Source of the DNA: Pegoplata infirma
Taxonomy: Eukaryota; Arthropoda; Insecta; Diptera; Anthomyiidae
Length of the DNA: 64,000 nt
Assembly: GCA_963921195.1 (NCBI GenBank)
Contig: OY992539.1
Location: forward strand, 155,032,162 to 155,096,161
Reading direction: 5' to 3'
A model generated the notes under the pieces. It was not told where the DNA came from and made no database searches. It was given only the letters and a program-made list of their open reading frames with translations. The position numbers and the translations under genes are program-made. Of this stretch, positions 34,821 through 45,700 are shown one piece after another; the first letter of the stretch is position 1; each line of letters starts with the position of its first letter.

Positions 34821-36446
34821 TGTGTATAATATAGCGCTCACATAAGCGTGCGTAAAAACCAATCGGAAAAAAACAAAATAAAATGTGTGCAGTGTTCTGT
34901 TTTCTTATGAGCGCGCCATCTTTCTTTTCTTTGTATACACAACAGAGCAGGTACATACTTTTTTGAAACATTTCAAATTAATTCTTTTTTTTTATAAATC
35001 AATTTTGCCAAAGCATTTCGTTTTTTTTTTATTTCAGACAAATTTTGATCAGTAGCGGTGAAAATTTGAAATAAACTATTAAAAAAACAAAGGTAAATAC
35101 AATCAATTTATTTTGTTTAACATTTTATTAATATAATTTTTTTCTTCTATAATTCCAGATAAATACATCAAAAAATTGTCATCATGTCGAAGTTCTATAC
35201 AACCAACTGAAATGTATTGCTTTTTAAATAAATAAATATCAATCATTTAAACGTTTAAGAAATTTTTTAAATAAAATTTCAGGCAATTGTAGAAAAAACA
35301 ACTGTATTAAACAGTTTTGTAGTAGTTTTTACTACATTTTGTAGTTGAAAATCAATAGTTAAAAACAACAACATGTTCAGTTGTTTTTACCGTTTATGTA
35401 GTGGACGCCTTTTCAACGACAAAATGTAGTCAAAACAACTGTCTTTTGTAGTAGATTTTACCGACATACTTTTTTGAGTGTACTATATTGACAAGGGTTC
35501 AAAAATAAACAAGTTTCTGTCTGGAATTTGGAAATATGTACATTTTCTTCGTCATTTGCTGTAAAAAGTCATTCGTTTTCCCCTTTGTGTAAGTTTATAT
35601 TTAAATTAGTTCAATTATTAATTATTTTGTATGTTTTTTTTTGTTTATTATAGTTAATATTTTTTAAGTTCTTTAAATATTAAAATATTCTATTCAATAA
35701 AAAAATTAAAATAATAACAAAACTAATATTTATGGATATTTTATTTTTGTAAGGGTAGAAAAATTTAGTAAAATTGATAAAATATCGTGGAATCTACGAA
35801 AATTATTTAGTTAAATTGATAATATTTATTCAAATTGAATAAACTATTTTATTCAAATTGACGAAAATAATTCTGTTAATTTGACGAAATTTCGTCAAAT
35901 TTATCTCAAATATAAATTAACGAAAATTTTATTCAAATCAACACCCCTGTTTTGTTAGCTGTATAATGATTGTTCTTTCGTCAAATCAACATGCTTTTTC
36001 GTAAATATTACTGCCGTATTTGGTTCGGTGCACTTGTTATCTCATTTATCCACTTATTTTCTTTCGCTCAAGAATATTTTTCCAAAAACATATTTTTTGT
36101 TATAATTAAATTTAATAAATTGTAATTTAATTTATTTAGATATTATTTATTTGGTATAAAAATAATTCCTTCCGCATCCCGCACGACCAACTCGCTCGAC
36201 ACATTCGTTTGCAATAAAAATTTCTAGAAAAAAACGAGTTTTAGAAAAAAAACTAAAAACAACTACATAAATCAACTATTGCTACAGTGTAGTATATTTT
36301 TTGTAGTTATTTTTTGAAACTACTACAAAAAAAGTTGTTTGAGATTTTTTCATACAAAAACGACCGAAATTGTAGTTAAAAACAACAGCTACTACTTACT
36401 ACACAAACGACCGTCATGTAGTAACTGCAATAATTTTCTGAGTGTA

Positions 36447-37458
36447 TAATAAAGTTTTTGAAAAATATTTAGTCAATACAACTGTTTCTTTAAGTCTAAA
36501 TTTGCACCCTCGACCAATAATCATTTGCTTTAATTGACAAATTTTAAAAATATTTAATAATTGTATCGACAACTGAAAATGTCGGTTAACTTAACCAAAT
36601 TTAAAATATTTTCATATTTTTTGTAAAATTTAATTTTGTATTGGCATTCATGATCAATAATTGATTGTTATGATTTCATTTATATTAAACAAATCGAATG
36701 TCAAAAAAATAAAAATTATAATTTCATTAAATAAAAAACGAAATACAATTCAGACGTGTTTGCGCAAAAAATTTTAATTAAAGAATTCTGCTAAAAAAAT
36801 CATAAAAAATGTTGCAAATCTAGACGGTGAGTTGATAACTTTGCGAAATATGAGAAATTTTAATTAATTAAACTTATTTTAGATATTTCCACATGAGGTA
36901 TTACTGCAGATTCTCAAGATGATATAACATCTATAAGGCGACAATATAACATCAAACAAGGCGACAATAAAATCATTTTCCAGCTAAATACCAAAATAAA
37001 AATTATGAAACAGTCTCCAAGAATTCTCGCGCAGAGAATTGAAACAAGTTTCGTCCTGATAGTGGTAACAAAGATGCGAATACGAAAATTTACATAGGTT
37101 AGTTATCCCCTAGAAATTCTCAGAATCTATAATATGTATTTCGCTTTAAAAATTGTAAAATTTTATATAATCAAATTTAATTATTAAAATTGTTTTACAA
37201 AAATAATAAAAATTTATTTTTTTAAGAAACAGTGCAAAAAAATATTGATTGGAGCTACCATATAACGCTTTTTAAAATTCGATCACTCTAACCAATGTCA
37301 GTTTTAGCTTTTAAATATTCAGTTCTCATATAGAATTTTAACAGTTGAGGCAACTGAAATTAACAGTAGAGGCAACTGAATATTGTGATAGTTCGTGTGA
37401 CCGCAAAAATTCAGTTGGCAAACAATTTAGTTGCAGCAACTGAAACCATTTTCTGTGT
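36447..37458. other. Interior of N, no gene seen
   Basis: AT-rich with a few GC-richer words (near 36930-37080) but no continuous frame. AACTGAAA/GCAACTGAA words recur near the right end. Confidence 0.45.
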
Positions 37459-37460
37459 GT

Positions 37461-39175
37461 ATGTTTCGCGCATCAGTAAAAAAATAAGCGTTATAATGGA
37501 ACAGGTAGAAATAACGTTCAGTACATTGCAAAAGGCGTGGAAGTTTAGACCCACTTGTCCGATCGCCTTAATGCAGACTAATACCAAATTAAAATTCATA
37601 TTTTTTAAACATGTTTAACCACTTAAACATGTTTAAATTTATACTTGTTAAGGTACATAAACATGTTTAAGTGCTTAAACATGTTTAACAAAATGAATGC
37701 GAATTTGGTATAAAGTTCCCGCCTCGGTTGTACTATCTGTGGAGAAAGTTTTGTTAAAATCTGTTTAGTCGTTCACAATGTCGTTCACAATGTCGGAGTC
37801 AATCCAATCCGTGGCACAGATTGAAATGTTAACTTTGCAAAATGCAGATTAGAGTTCTGTCAGATTCAAAATGTCATTTTACTTACTCTTCTCAGAATTT
37901 CACAAAATCACGAAATTAAAATTGGGGCACATAATTAATTTATTTAAATCTAAAATATTTAAATCTAAATCTTTATAAAAATTATTTATATTTGTTTTGT
38001 TTTTATATTTTTTTTAAAGAAATTATTAGAGATGGAACTTTCACAAAGCTGTATCTTTTCTCTGGTAACGGTTAACATAGGCTAACAGAGCAGATTGGAA
38101 ACTTCAGAGTAGAACATGTTTCACTCTGGAGTGAATTGAAAAAATATAGTCAAATTCGAAAATATGAAAGTGCAATAGGGAAAGGTTTTCTACAGATTGG
38201 AGTACTCCAACATTGTGAATGCGCCTTATGAGTGATTACGGAACAGGCAGAAAAAACTATGGCATATAGATCTTATATGGCATATAGTTGCGAAACAGGA
38301 ATAATATTTTTAAATTTAATACAAAGGGTTGCGGCATTTTAAGCCGGTTCAGCCGTTTATGCGTGATTTCGGAAAAGGCAGGAATAACGTTTAATAAAAT
38401 ACAAACGCGATATATTGTGGTTCATAATTTCCACCTCGGTCAGTACTATGTGTGGTAAAAATTTCATTCAAATTTGTTCAGCCGTTTATGCTTGAATACA
38501 AAACGGGCAGAAATAAATTTTAATTTAATACAAAGTTGCGTGGCATTTTACGCCACATTTTTCCATCGCCCTATATGGTGGCTCATAGTTTTCTCCTCGG
38601 TTAATACTATCTGTGGTGAAAATTTCATGAAAATCGGTTTACCCGTTTAAAAGGCAGAAATAACTTTCAATATAATACAAAGGGGCGTGGCATTTTACGC
38701 CCCTTTTCGATCTCTCTCTATTGGGGCCATAGTTTCAGCCTCGGTCAGTGCTATCAGTGGAAAAAATTTAATTAAAATCGGTTTAGCCGTTTATGCGTTA
38801 TTACGGAAAAGGCAAAATAAAGTTCCATAAAATAAAAAGGGGCGTGGCATTTTACGCCCCTTTGTCCGATCGCGGTCGCTTATGGCCTATAGTTCTCGCC
38901 TCGGTTAGTATTTTCTGTGGTGAAAATTTCATTAAAATCGGTTCAGCCGTTTTCCCATTATTGCGGAACAGGCAGACATAGATTCAGCATAATACAAAGG
39001 GGCGTGGCATTTAACGCCCCTTTTCCGATCGCGGTCGAAAATGGCCTATAGTTCCCGCCTCGGTTAGTACTATTTGTGGTGAAAATTTCATGAAAATCGG
39101 TTCAGCCGTTCTCCCCTGATTGCGGAACAGACAGACAAACCAACACTCAGATTTTTAATATTAATAGGGATAATT
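37461..39175 (+). repeat. Array of ~155-bp units (left, plus orientation)
   Basis: Units run through AAAATCGGTTCAGCCGTTTA, GGAACAGGCAGA, ATACAAAGGGGCGTGGCATT, TACGCCCCTTT, CGATCGCGGTCG and TATAGTTCCCGCCTCGGTTA, with spacing about 155-200 bp. The GTGGCATTTTACGCC core recurs near 38530, 38690, 38845 and 39005. It ends with GACAGACAAACCAACACTCA and AATATTAATAGGGATAA. The tandem unit and tail suggest the end of one TE family; the inverted partner is at 40029-41287. Confidence 0.8.
37582..37710. mobile_element. 129-bp MITE built of AAACATGTTT palindromes
   Basis: TIR TACCAAATT/AATTTGGTA, TSD TAA at 37579-37581 and 37711-37713 (Harbinger-like target). The interior has four (T)AAACATGTTTA palindromes. 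Its removal rejoins a unit of the surrounding array. Confidence 0.8.
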
Positions 39176-39579
39176 TTCCGGAATAAAAAAAAAAACAAAT
39201 TTTAGTGCAAAAACATGAAGATTTGGCAAGGTATTTATGGAATGATGCCGCATTCAACGGGCTTTCTATGTAACTTGAAGTTTTGAACGCATAGAAGGCA
39301 TAAAGAATTGAGAACGTATCGGCCGCAACGCACTCCTATGTACTTCCACCTTATAATGTATACAGACTAGCGTGATTTTAAAATCACCATGTGATTTTCC
39401 TTTGAACAAAATCACATAGTGATTTACAAAATCATCTCAAATTGTACTAGCATAAAGAAAAATTGCAAAATCATCTCAACTTACCACGGTAAGTTCTTGT
39501 AGTGTGAACATGGCTTTAAGCTCTACTAAAATAAATCCGTTTTACAAAAATAATAAAATTAAAAACATCGCCATCACTC
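39176..39579. other. Spacer between inverted arrays
   Basis: No gene. Around 39372-39480 the words GTGATTTTAAAATCAC, AAATCACATAGTGATTT and AAAATCATCTCAA form overlapping short palindromes, probably a small hairpin MITE. Confidence 0.5.
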
Positions 39580-39584
39580 TTAAA

Positions 39585-40023
39585 GGTGGTATGATACTTG
39601 CTAGTTTCTGTATTGGGCTTTTTTAGGATTGATCGAATGAATCAACAAATGCGAGAAAAAACAAGATATACAATAAAATAAAAACAAAACAAAAAAAACA
39701 ATATTGCCAACTTTTATTTTCAAAATAAATCGCCCAAAATAGCTAAAAAACGCCCAAAACAAATGTAAAACCGCTTCATTCGAGCAAAAACTAATAAAAT
39801 TAACATTTTATTCTGGAAATGTCAATTTTAAGTTGAAAATTTTTATATTTTTTTTTTTGACAGTTACTGCAAAATTATCGATACACACGTATATTTTTTG
39901 ACGTTTTAAGTTTATTTCATGATATTGTCATACTCTTTTCACTAGGTCAGTTTGCATATGAAAATATATTTGCACTGTTCTCCAATATATAAAAAATACA
40001 AAACTAGCAAGTATCATAACACC
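39585..40023. mobile_element. TTAA(A)-flanked nonautonomous element
   Basis: TIR GGTGGTATGATACTTGCTAG versus GGTGTTATGATACTTGCTAG, flanked by TTAAA at 39580-39584 and 40024-40028. TTAA targets are typical of piggyBac and Kolobok. 439 bp, noncoding. Confidence 0.8.
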
Positions 40024-40028
40024 TTAAA

Positions 40029-41287
40029 CGGCTGAGCCGATTTTCATGAAATTTTTACCAAAGATGGTACTAACCGAGGCGGAAACTAAAAGCAATGAAA
40101 AAGAGCGATCGGACAATGGCGCATAAAAGGCTACTCCCCATTTTATTTTATTAAACGTTATAAAATCCCTATTTCCCTAATATTATAAATCTGATTGTTG
40201 GTTTGTCTGTCTGTCCGTCTGTTCCACAATAGGTTAAAAACGACTGAACCGATTTTCATGAAATGTTCACCATTGATAGTACTAACCGAGGCAGGAACTA
40301 TAGGTCATTAGGACCGCGATCGGACAAAGGGGCGTAAAATGACAAGCCCATTTGCACTATGCTGAAGCTATGTCTGCCTGTTCCTCAATACGGTTGAACT
40401 GATTTTCATGAAATTTTCTCCACAGAAAGTACTAACCGAGGCGGAAACTATAGGCCATTTTCGACCGCGATCGGAAAAGGGGCGTTAAATGCCACGCCCC
40501 TTTGTATTATGCTGAATCTATGTCTGCCTGTTCCGCAATAATGGGAAAACGGCTGAACCGATTTTAATGAAATTTTCACCACAGAAAATACTAACCGAGG
40601 CGAAAACTATAGGCTATCGGACAAAGGGGCGTAAAACGCCACGCCCATTTGTTCTATGCTGAAGCTATGTCTGCCTGTACAGTAAGTGTAAGTACACTTT
40701 AGGTATTATGAATAACCCCCATAAAATATACGTAATATGCAAATAATCATTTCTATGGCTTGTCAGACTGTTAATGTTTTTGAAGCAGAGAAGTTCTGGA
40801 GGCATGCACGCAAAGTTAAACAGTAAAGTTTATTATAAATGTGTATGTTGTTATTTTCATGAAATTTTCTCCACAGAAAGTACTAACCGAGGCGGGAACT
40901 ATAGGCCATTTTCGACCGCGATCGGAAAAGGGGCGTTAAATGCCACGCCCCTTTGTATTATGCTGAATCTATGTCTGCCTGTTCCGCAATAATGGGAAAA
41001 CGGCTGAACCGATTTTAATGAAATTTTCACCACAGAAAATACTAACCGAGGCGAAAACTATAGGCTATCGGACAAAGGGGCGTAAAACGCCACGCCCATT
41101 TGTTCTATGCTGAAGCTATGTCTGCCTGTACAGTAAGTGTAAGTACACTTTAGGTATTATGAATAACCCCCATAAAATATACGTAATATGCAAATAATCA
41201 TTTCTATGGCTTGTCAGACTGTTAATGTTTTTGAAGCAGAGAAGTTCTGGAGGCATGCACGCAAAGTTAAACAGTAAAGTTTATTAT
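40029..41287 (-). repeat. Array of ~155-bp units (right, inverted)
   Basis: Reverse-orientation units (ATTTTCATGAAATTTT, CTAACCGAGGCGG, GACCGCGATCGGA, AAAGGGGCGTAAAA, TATGTCTGCCTGTTCC) with the tail TTATAAATCTGATTGTTGGT and GTCTGTCTGTCCGTCTG near 40185. Tail-to-tail with the array at 37461-39175. Confidence 0.8.
40404..41287. repeat. 451-bp tandem duplication; second copy split by the BEL element
   Basis: 40404-40854 is repeated from 40855. In the second copy the match runs to TTTATTAT, is interrupted by the BEL element, and resumes at 49567 with ATTATAAATGTGTATGTTGT. The first copy (40829-40852) therefore preserves the uninterrupted target. Confidence 0.92.
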
Positions 41288-41648
41288 TGTTCTTATGACG
41301 AACGTAGTTGATTCTCACTTGTCTCTATATCCTGACTCCAATAAATTCAAACTACCTTTTGTTTGATTTATAAACAAATTATTTATTTTACTTTAGGTTT
41401 AATATAAAAGTTTGCCAAAAGGGCTCGATACAAATTCACTTTAAATCTAATGAAGATAAACTGGTTTTTTTTACTGCCTCCTTGGCGTATCAAAAGAATA
41501 ATGAATATGAAAAATACAATAATGATTACAAGATAAGTCATCTGTCAAAACAGACGACAAAACGGGGTTGCCACCGTTCATGCCATACAAGGGGGGGATT
41601 CGTAGACAGAGTGCCCGGAATAACATTAACCCTTGTGTGGCATGAACA
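41288..41648 (-). repeat. 3' LTR of BEL element
   Basis: 361 bp, starts TG and ends CA, identical to 49206-49566. On the sense (minus) strand an AATAAA signal is present (complement of TTTATT, about 41382-41387), suitably placed for polyadenylation. Confidence 0.96.
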
Positions 41649-41665
41649 TACCGGCCCCCTTGCAC
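41649..41665 (-). other. Polypurine tract candidate
   Basis: Immediately before the sense-strand start of the 3' LTR the minus strand reads AAGGGGGCCGGTA. This is the expected place for plus-strand priming. Confidence 0.65.
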
Positions 41666-41913
41666 CCACAGTGCAAAACAAACGTAACTATATGTAACGA
41701 TAGATACATAGATAATGCTTAAATATAAATACTTGTACTCTAGTAATAAAGGTAATATTAATTTCAAATACTCGAGCTATTACTTAAAATCTATGGTAAG
41801 TTAGAGCCAAATTTTAAATTCATAAAGACTCACAATTCAATTATAAATGTAAGAAAGAAAATAAGAGGGTTTTATGAGTAGTTTGGTTTTAACTTTTCCT
41901 ATGACGTACATTC

Positions 41914-42654
41914 TTATTCAATGTCGAAGGTCTTGTCTAAAACGTGTGGCTTCTGGGCCAGCTGGATTTCACCGAATATGCATAAACCAAAAATTGTTTG
42001 TTGGACGTAAGGTAATGCAGATTGTTGAACGGGCAATCCCAGATAGATTCTGTTCGCTACGTCATTGCCTAATAGAATGCCGCATGGAATTTTACGATGG
42101 AACGAGGAATCGGCTAAGGTGTCCATGGGATGAAAATGACGGACAGCGGCTGGGTCGACCTTTCGAGCCGGATGGTACGGCGCAGTTTCATCCTTCAAAG
42201 GCAAATTCATCGTCAATGTACGGACCGGATTGGAACGTGCCGCCATTCGTATCTTGAGGCAATGATGGACAGGTGCGACCGGAAAGCGGTACGGCGAATG
42301 ATTAAAAATGTAACTTGTGGGTGAGGACGGATCAAGTAGTGCTCGAATTGCCTGAGAGGGGCCGCTACCATCTGGAGCGGTGACTTGAATCAGCGCCGTC
42401 ATTTTTACCCAGATACAAGTCTTGAATTTCATTGGATGCATGATAGTATGGTGATCAGTCCAGCATTTTGAGCAGCGATACAAACTATTACAGGTGTTGA
42501 TTTGGTGTGAGAGTCCTAGACAGTTGATGCAGATTTTATGATCTGCCACATAATCATTTTTTTCGACAGGGCTCAGTGTAAGAAATTTTCGGCAGGTCCG
42601 GAGTGGATGTCGCATTTTGCATAGGGGGCAGAGATAATTTTCGTTGAAATTCAT
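41914..42654 (-). CDS. Extra BEL ORF: triple zinc knuckle plus protease-like domain, 246 aa
   Basis: An intact frame in the env position, 97 bp after the Gag-Pol stop and 265 bp before the 3' LTR. It has three knuckle-like clusters: C9/C12/H16/C21, C42/C45/H50/C55 and C61/C64 with H68-H73. A protease-like segment follows with AIRALLDPSS (D108), CGILLGNDV (191-199) and QQTIFGLCIFGEI (218-230). The same modules occur in the same order in Gag-Pol (CX2CX4HX4C at 328-340, ALIDPCS at 465-471, DILLGG at 568-573, QETIFGWILTG at 595-605), but sequence similarity is low, so it is a diverged or foreign duplicate rather than a copy. It has no RT, and no signal peptide or membrane segment was seen. Function unknown; RNA/DNA binding through the knuckles is the simplest inference. 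Expression could be by reinitiation or a spliced RNA. Confidence 0.85.
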   Translation of the reverse strand: MNFNENYLCPLCKMRHPLRTCRKFLTLSPVEKNDYVADHKICINCLGLSHQINTCNSLYRCSKCWTDHHTIMHPMKFKTCIWVKMTALIQVTAPDGSGPSQAIRALLDPSSPTSYIFNHSPYRFPVAPVHHCLKIRMAARSNPVRTLTMNLPLKDETAPYHPARKVDPAAVRHFHPMDTLADSSFHRKIPCGILLGNDVANRIYLGLPVQQSALPYVQQTIFGLCIFGEIQLAQKPHVLDKTFDIE

Positions 42655-42751
42655 CTATTGTGTAAAGAAAGAAAAATATTTGATTAAGAATAAGGGAGTA
42701 TTCATAAGGAGAAATCCAAATGTTAGTTGAGACAGACATCAGAGGTTTATT

Positions 42752-45700
42752 TTATTGATCAGGGGATGGCAACAACACCAGTTTATGAATAGGACGAGTT
42801 ATAATTCCCTGTTGGGTTTTTAAATCAACCACCCGGACCCGATCGTCACTACCTCGATATACCTTGAGAATGCGACCTAATCTCCATTCAGTGGGACAGA
42901 TGGGTTCATGTTTAATGACCACAAGATCATTGATCTTTAAATCTTCTTGGGGCCGTTTCCATTTATTCCGCTTTTGCAGTTCCTTTAAATACTCGGACTT
43001 CCATCGTCTGCAAAACTCTTGTTGTACCACCTTCAGACGTCTCCATCGGTTTAACATAGAGGCCGTAGAAGGAATTTCTTCTGGTTCAGCTACAGACAGT
43101 AAAGGGGATCCTATTAGAAAGTGTCCAGGTGTCAGTGCAGCGAGATCTTCGACGTTTTCGGAGAGTGGAGTTAGGGGTCTGGAGTTGAGACAGGCTTCAA
43201 TTGCCGCTAGTACGGTAGAAAATTCTTCAAATGTGAACTTAGACTGACCAGAGATTTTCTTTAAGTGAGTTTTACAGCTTTTGACCCCAGCTTCCCATAA
43301 ACCTCCTATATGCGGGGCGGAGGCAGGGATAAAGTGCCAGGATAGTTTTTGATGACCGTATTTAGAGACAGCTGAATCCTTTAATTCTACTGTATGTTGG
43401 GCCCACTTAAGTTTTAACTCTCTTGATGCGCCAACAAAGTTCCTTCCATTATCTGAGTACACTTTACTGGGACAACCCCGACGAGCTACAAAGCGAGAGA
43501 AAGCGGCAAGAAACGCTGGTGTGGATAAGTCGCTTACGCCTTCCAAATGAATGGCCTTGGTGGCGAAACAAACGAAAAGACAAATATAGCCTTTGGTAAT
43601 GCGACAGCCGCGACCAGCAAAATTTTTTATATCGAACGGGCCAGCGAAATCGACTCCGGTATTAGTAAAGGGTCGTCCAAGAGTAGTCCTATCATTAGGG
43701 AGTGGAGCCATTATCTGCCCTTGAAGCTTTTTACGGTGTATGACACATTCTCTACAATTGTGGATACAGGTTTTGATTAGGTTTTTTGCTTTCAGGATCC
43801 AACACTCGGAACGAATGGTCGATAACATGATTTGAGGTCCCCCATGGAGCAATAAACGATGAATAAAATCTACATATAACCGGGCCAATCTACTTCCATA
43901 CGCTAGAATGATAGGATGACGTTCATTATAAGAGAGACATACTGTGGAACCCAGACGTCCGTTAGCTCGAATTAATCCACTGCTATCAAGAAAAGGGGTT
44001 AGTGTGAGGAGTGGACTTTGAGATTCTAACGGTTTTTTTTGAGATAAACGACGATATTCGTTGTGAAAATGAATTTGTTGAGACAAGTAAAACAATCTGT
44101 TTCTTACCATTGATAGCTCGCCCATGGACAAACGGATAGTGTCAAATTTTGTTTTTGTAACGGGATTTATTCGATTAAAAAATCTAAAAACATATGCTAT
44201 GACATGTATTGCCCTTGGTAAAGAAGAAAATCTCGTCAATATGTCCTCTCTTTCAGTCGATCTAGCAGTATAAACTTGTGTTTTTCGCCTTTCTATATTG
44301 GTTTCTAAATTTTCTGGATAAGAGGGCCATTTACCTTTTTCGCTCTTAAGCCAGTTAGGTCCCTGCCACCAAAGGTCACTTCTTTTTAGCTCCGCAGGAG
44401 TCAGCCCCCGGGTTGCTAGATCGGCTGGGTTGGACTGTGAGTCAACATGAGCCCAATGTAACCCAACTTTTTCTTGGATTATTGCCACTCGGTTTGCAAC
44501 AAATGTTGTCCAAGAGTTTGGTGGTTTTTTGAGCCAGGCGAGGACGATTGTCGAGTCCGACCAAAGAAACAGAGAATAAGAACTAAGTTTAAGTTGGGGC
44601 ACCACGTTATCTACTAAATTGGCCAGAAGAAGGGCACCGCATAATTCAAGCCGGGGCAAAGAAATTTTTTTTAGAGGGGCTACCTTTGTCTTTGCGACTA
44701 AAATATTTGTAAATATATTGTTTTGACTCTCAACTCTCACATAAAGTGCCGCTGCATATGCTACCTCTGATGAGTCGCAAAACCCATGAATCTCTATGGT
44801 ACAAGTTGGAGTGTATTGAACCCATCGAGGAATTGTAATAGAGTCAATATCTTTATATTGGGTGACAAAATGCTGCCACTTTATAAGAGCCAGGGGTTTA
44901 ATGTTTTCGTCCCACTCGATTTTGTCGAGCCACATTTGTTGCATAAGGATTTTGGCATTTATTATTACCGGCGAGAGCCATCCAGCTGGGTCAAACAGTC
45001 TGGCTATTACCGAAAGCACTTCTCGTTTGGTGTAAGCCGGTTTCTGTTGGATTTTCTCCGGGACAAAATAAAAGAAGTCATTCGAGGCATTCCATCGTAT
45101 ACCTAGTGTTTTTGCTGTGCTTTTATCCGCAATACACAAAAAATCTTCGTTTAACAAATGAGCCCGAGGTAAGTCTACTAACATCTGTTTCGAATTGGCT
45201 GTCCATTTTCGAAGTTGGAATCCCGCTGATTCTAAAATTTTCATTAATTGATTTCTAGCCTCTAAGCCGTCTGATATGTTGTGGGTTCCAACTAAGGCGT
45301 CATCTACGTACATATTTTCGCGTAAAATCTGTGAGCCAATGGGAAATTGCGTTTTTTCATCATGAGCCAGCTGTAATAAAGTGCGGATTGCTAAGTAAGG
45401 CGCACAATTAACTCCAAAGGTCACTGTTTTTAACTGGAAATCTTGAATTTCATCTTCTGGAGATTGTCTAAACACAATTCTTTGAAATGGAGCATGATTA
45501 GGGTTGACTAGAATTTGCCTATACATTTTAGTGATGTCGGCATTGAACGCTATTTTAAACAAGCGCCACTTCAGAATCAGAGACATAATGTCGGACTGCA
45601 AAACAGGGCCTACATATAGAACGTCATTTAGACTATTACCATTCGAAGATGAACTGGATGCATTAAAAACAACTCTCAATTGTGTTGTAGTGCTTTCTGG

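Larger units (their letters stand above)
32826..35480 (+). mobile_element. X2: inner X element carrying Y2, inserted in Y1
   Basis: Starts CACTCAGAAAATTATTGCAG, ends TTTTTTGAGTG; TA at 32824-32825 and 35481-35482. X parts are 32826-33241 and 34821-35480. Y2 sits at exactly the same position of X as Y1 does in X1, with the same 2-bp duplication, so X+Y moved as one unit. Confidence 0.85.
32371..36030. mobile_element. Y1: Y element interrupted by X2
   Basis: Starts CACCGAACCAAATCTCG, ends ...ATTTGGTTCGGTG. Y parts are 32371-32825 and 35481-36030 (~1.0 kb). The restored middle CTACATACATACTATATTGA agrees in inverse with the uninterrupted Y2. The X insertion duplicates TA. The 2-bp target CA/TG and the CAC start would be compatible with a CACTA-like element, but this is only a guess. 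Confidence 0.82.
31716..36444 (-). mobile_element. X1: outer X element carrying Y1 (minus orientation)
   Basis: TIR CACTCARAAAA, TA at 31714-31715 and 36445-36446. The X parts are 31716-32370 and 36031-36444. Y1 is inserted between them, duplicating CA. Without inserts X is about 1.07 kb, has no transposase, and has TIRs and target of Tc1/mariner type. Confidence 0.85.
31523..37458. mobile_element. N: outer TA-flanked element of the Russian doll
   Basis: CACACAGAGAAATG (31523) and CATTTTCTGTGTG (ending 37458) are inverted to each other and flanked by TA (31521-31522, 37459-37460). Native N sequence is 31523-31713 and about 36447-37458; the rest is the nested X/Y complex. The short TIR makes the assignment moderate. 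Confidence 0.55.

Noticed and set aside
31716..36444. The X/Y block as one simple large palindrome
   Set aside because: Segment order is A-B-C-D-B'-A'-D'-C', not A-B-C-D-D'-C'-B'-A'. Only nested insertions with TA and TG/CA duplications explain it.
41914..42654. Extra BEL ORF as an envelope gene
   Set aside because: No signal peptide, transmembrane segment or glycoprotein-like pattern is visible. The motifs are zinc knuckles and a protease-like segment.
42864..43247. Several plus-strand open frames of 70-130 aa across 41482-46701
   Set aside because: They lie on the opposite strand of the intact BEL Gag-Pol and have no independent support.
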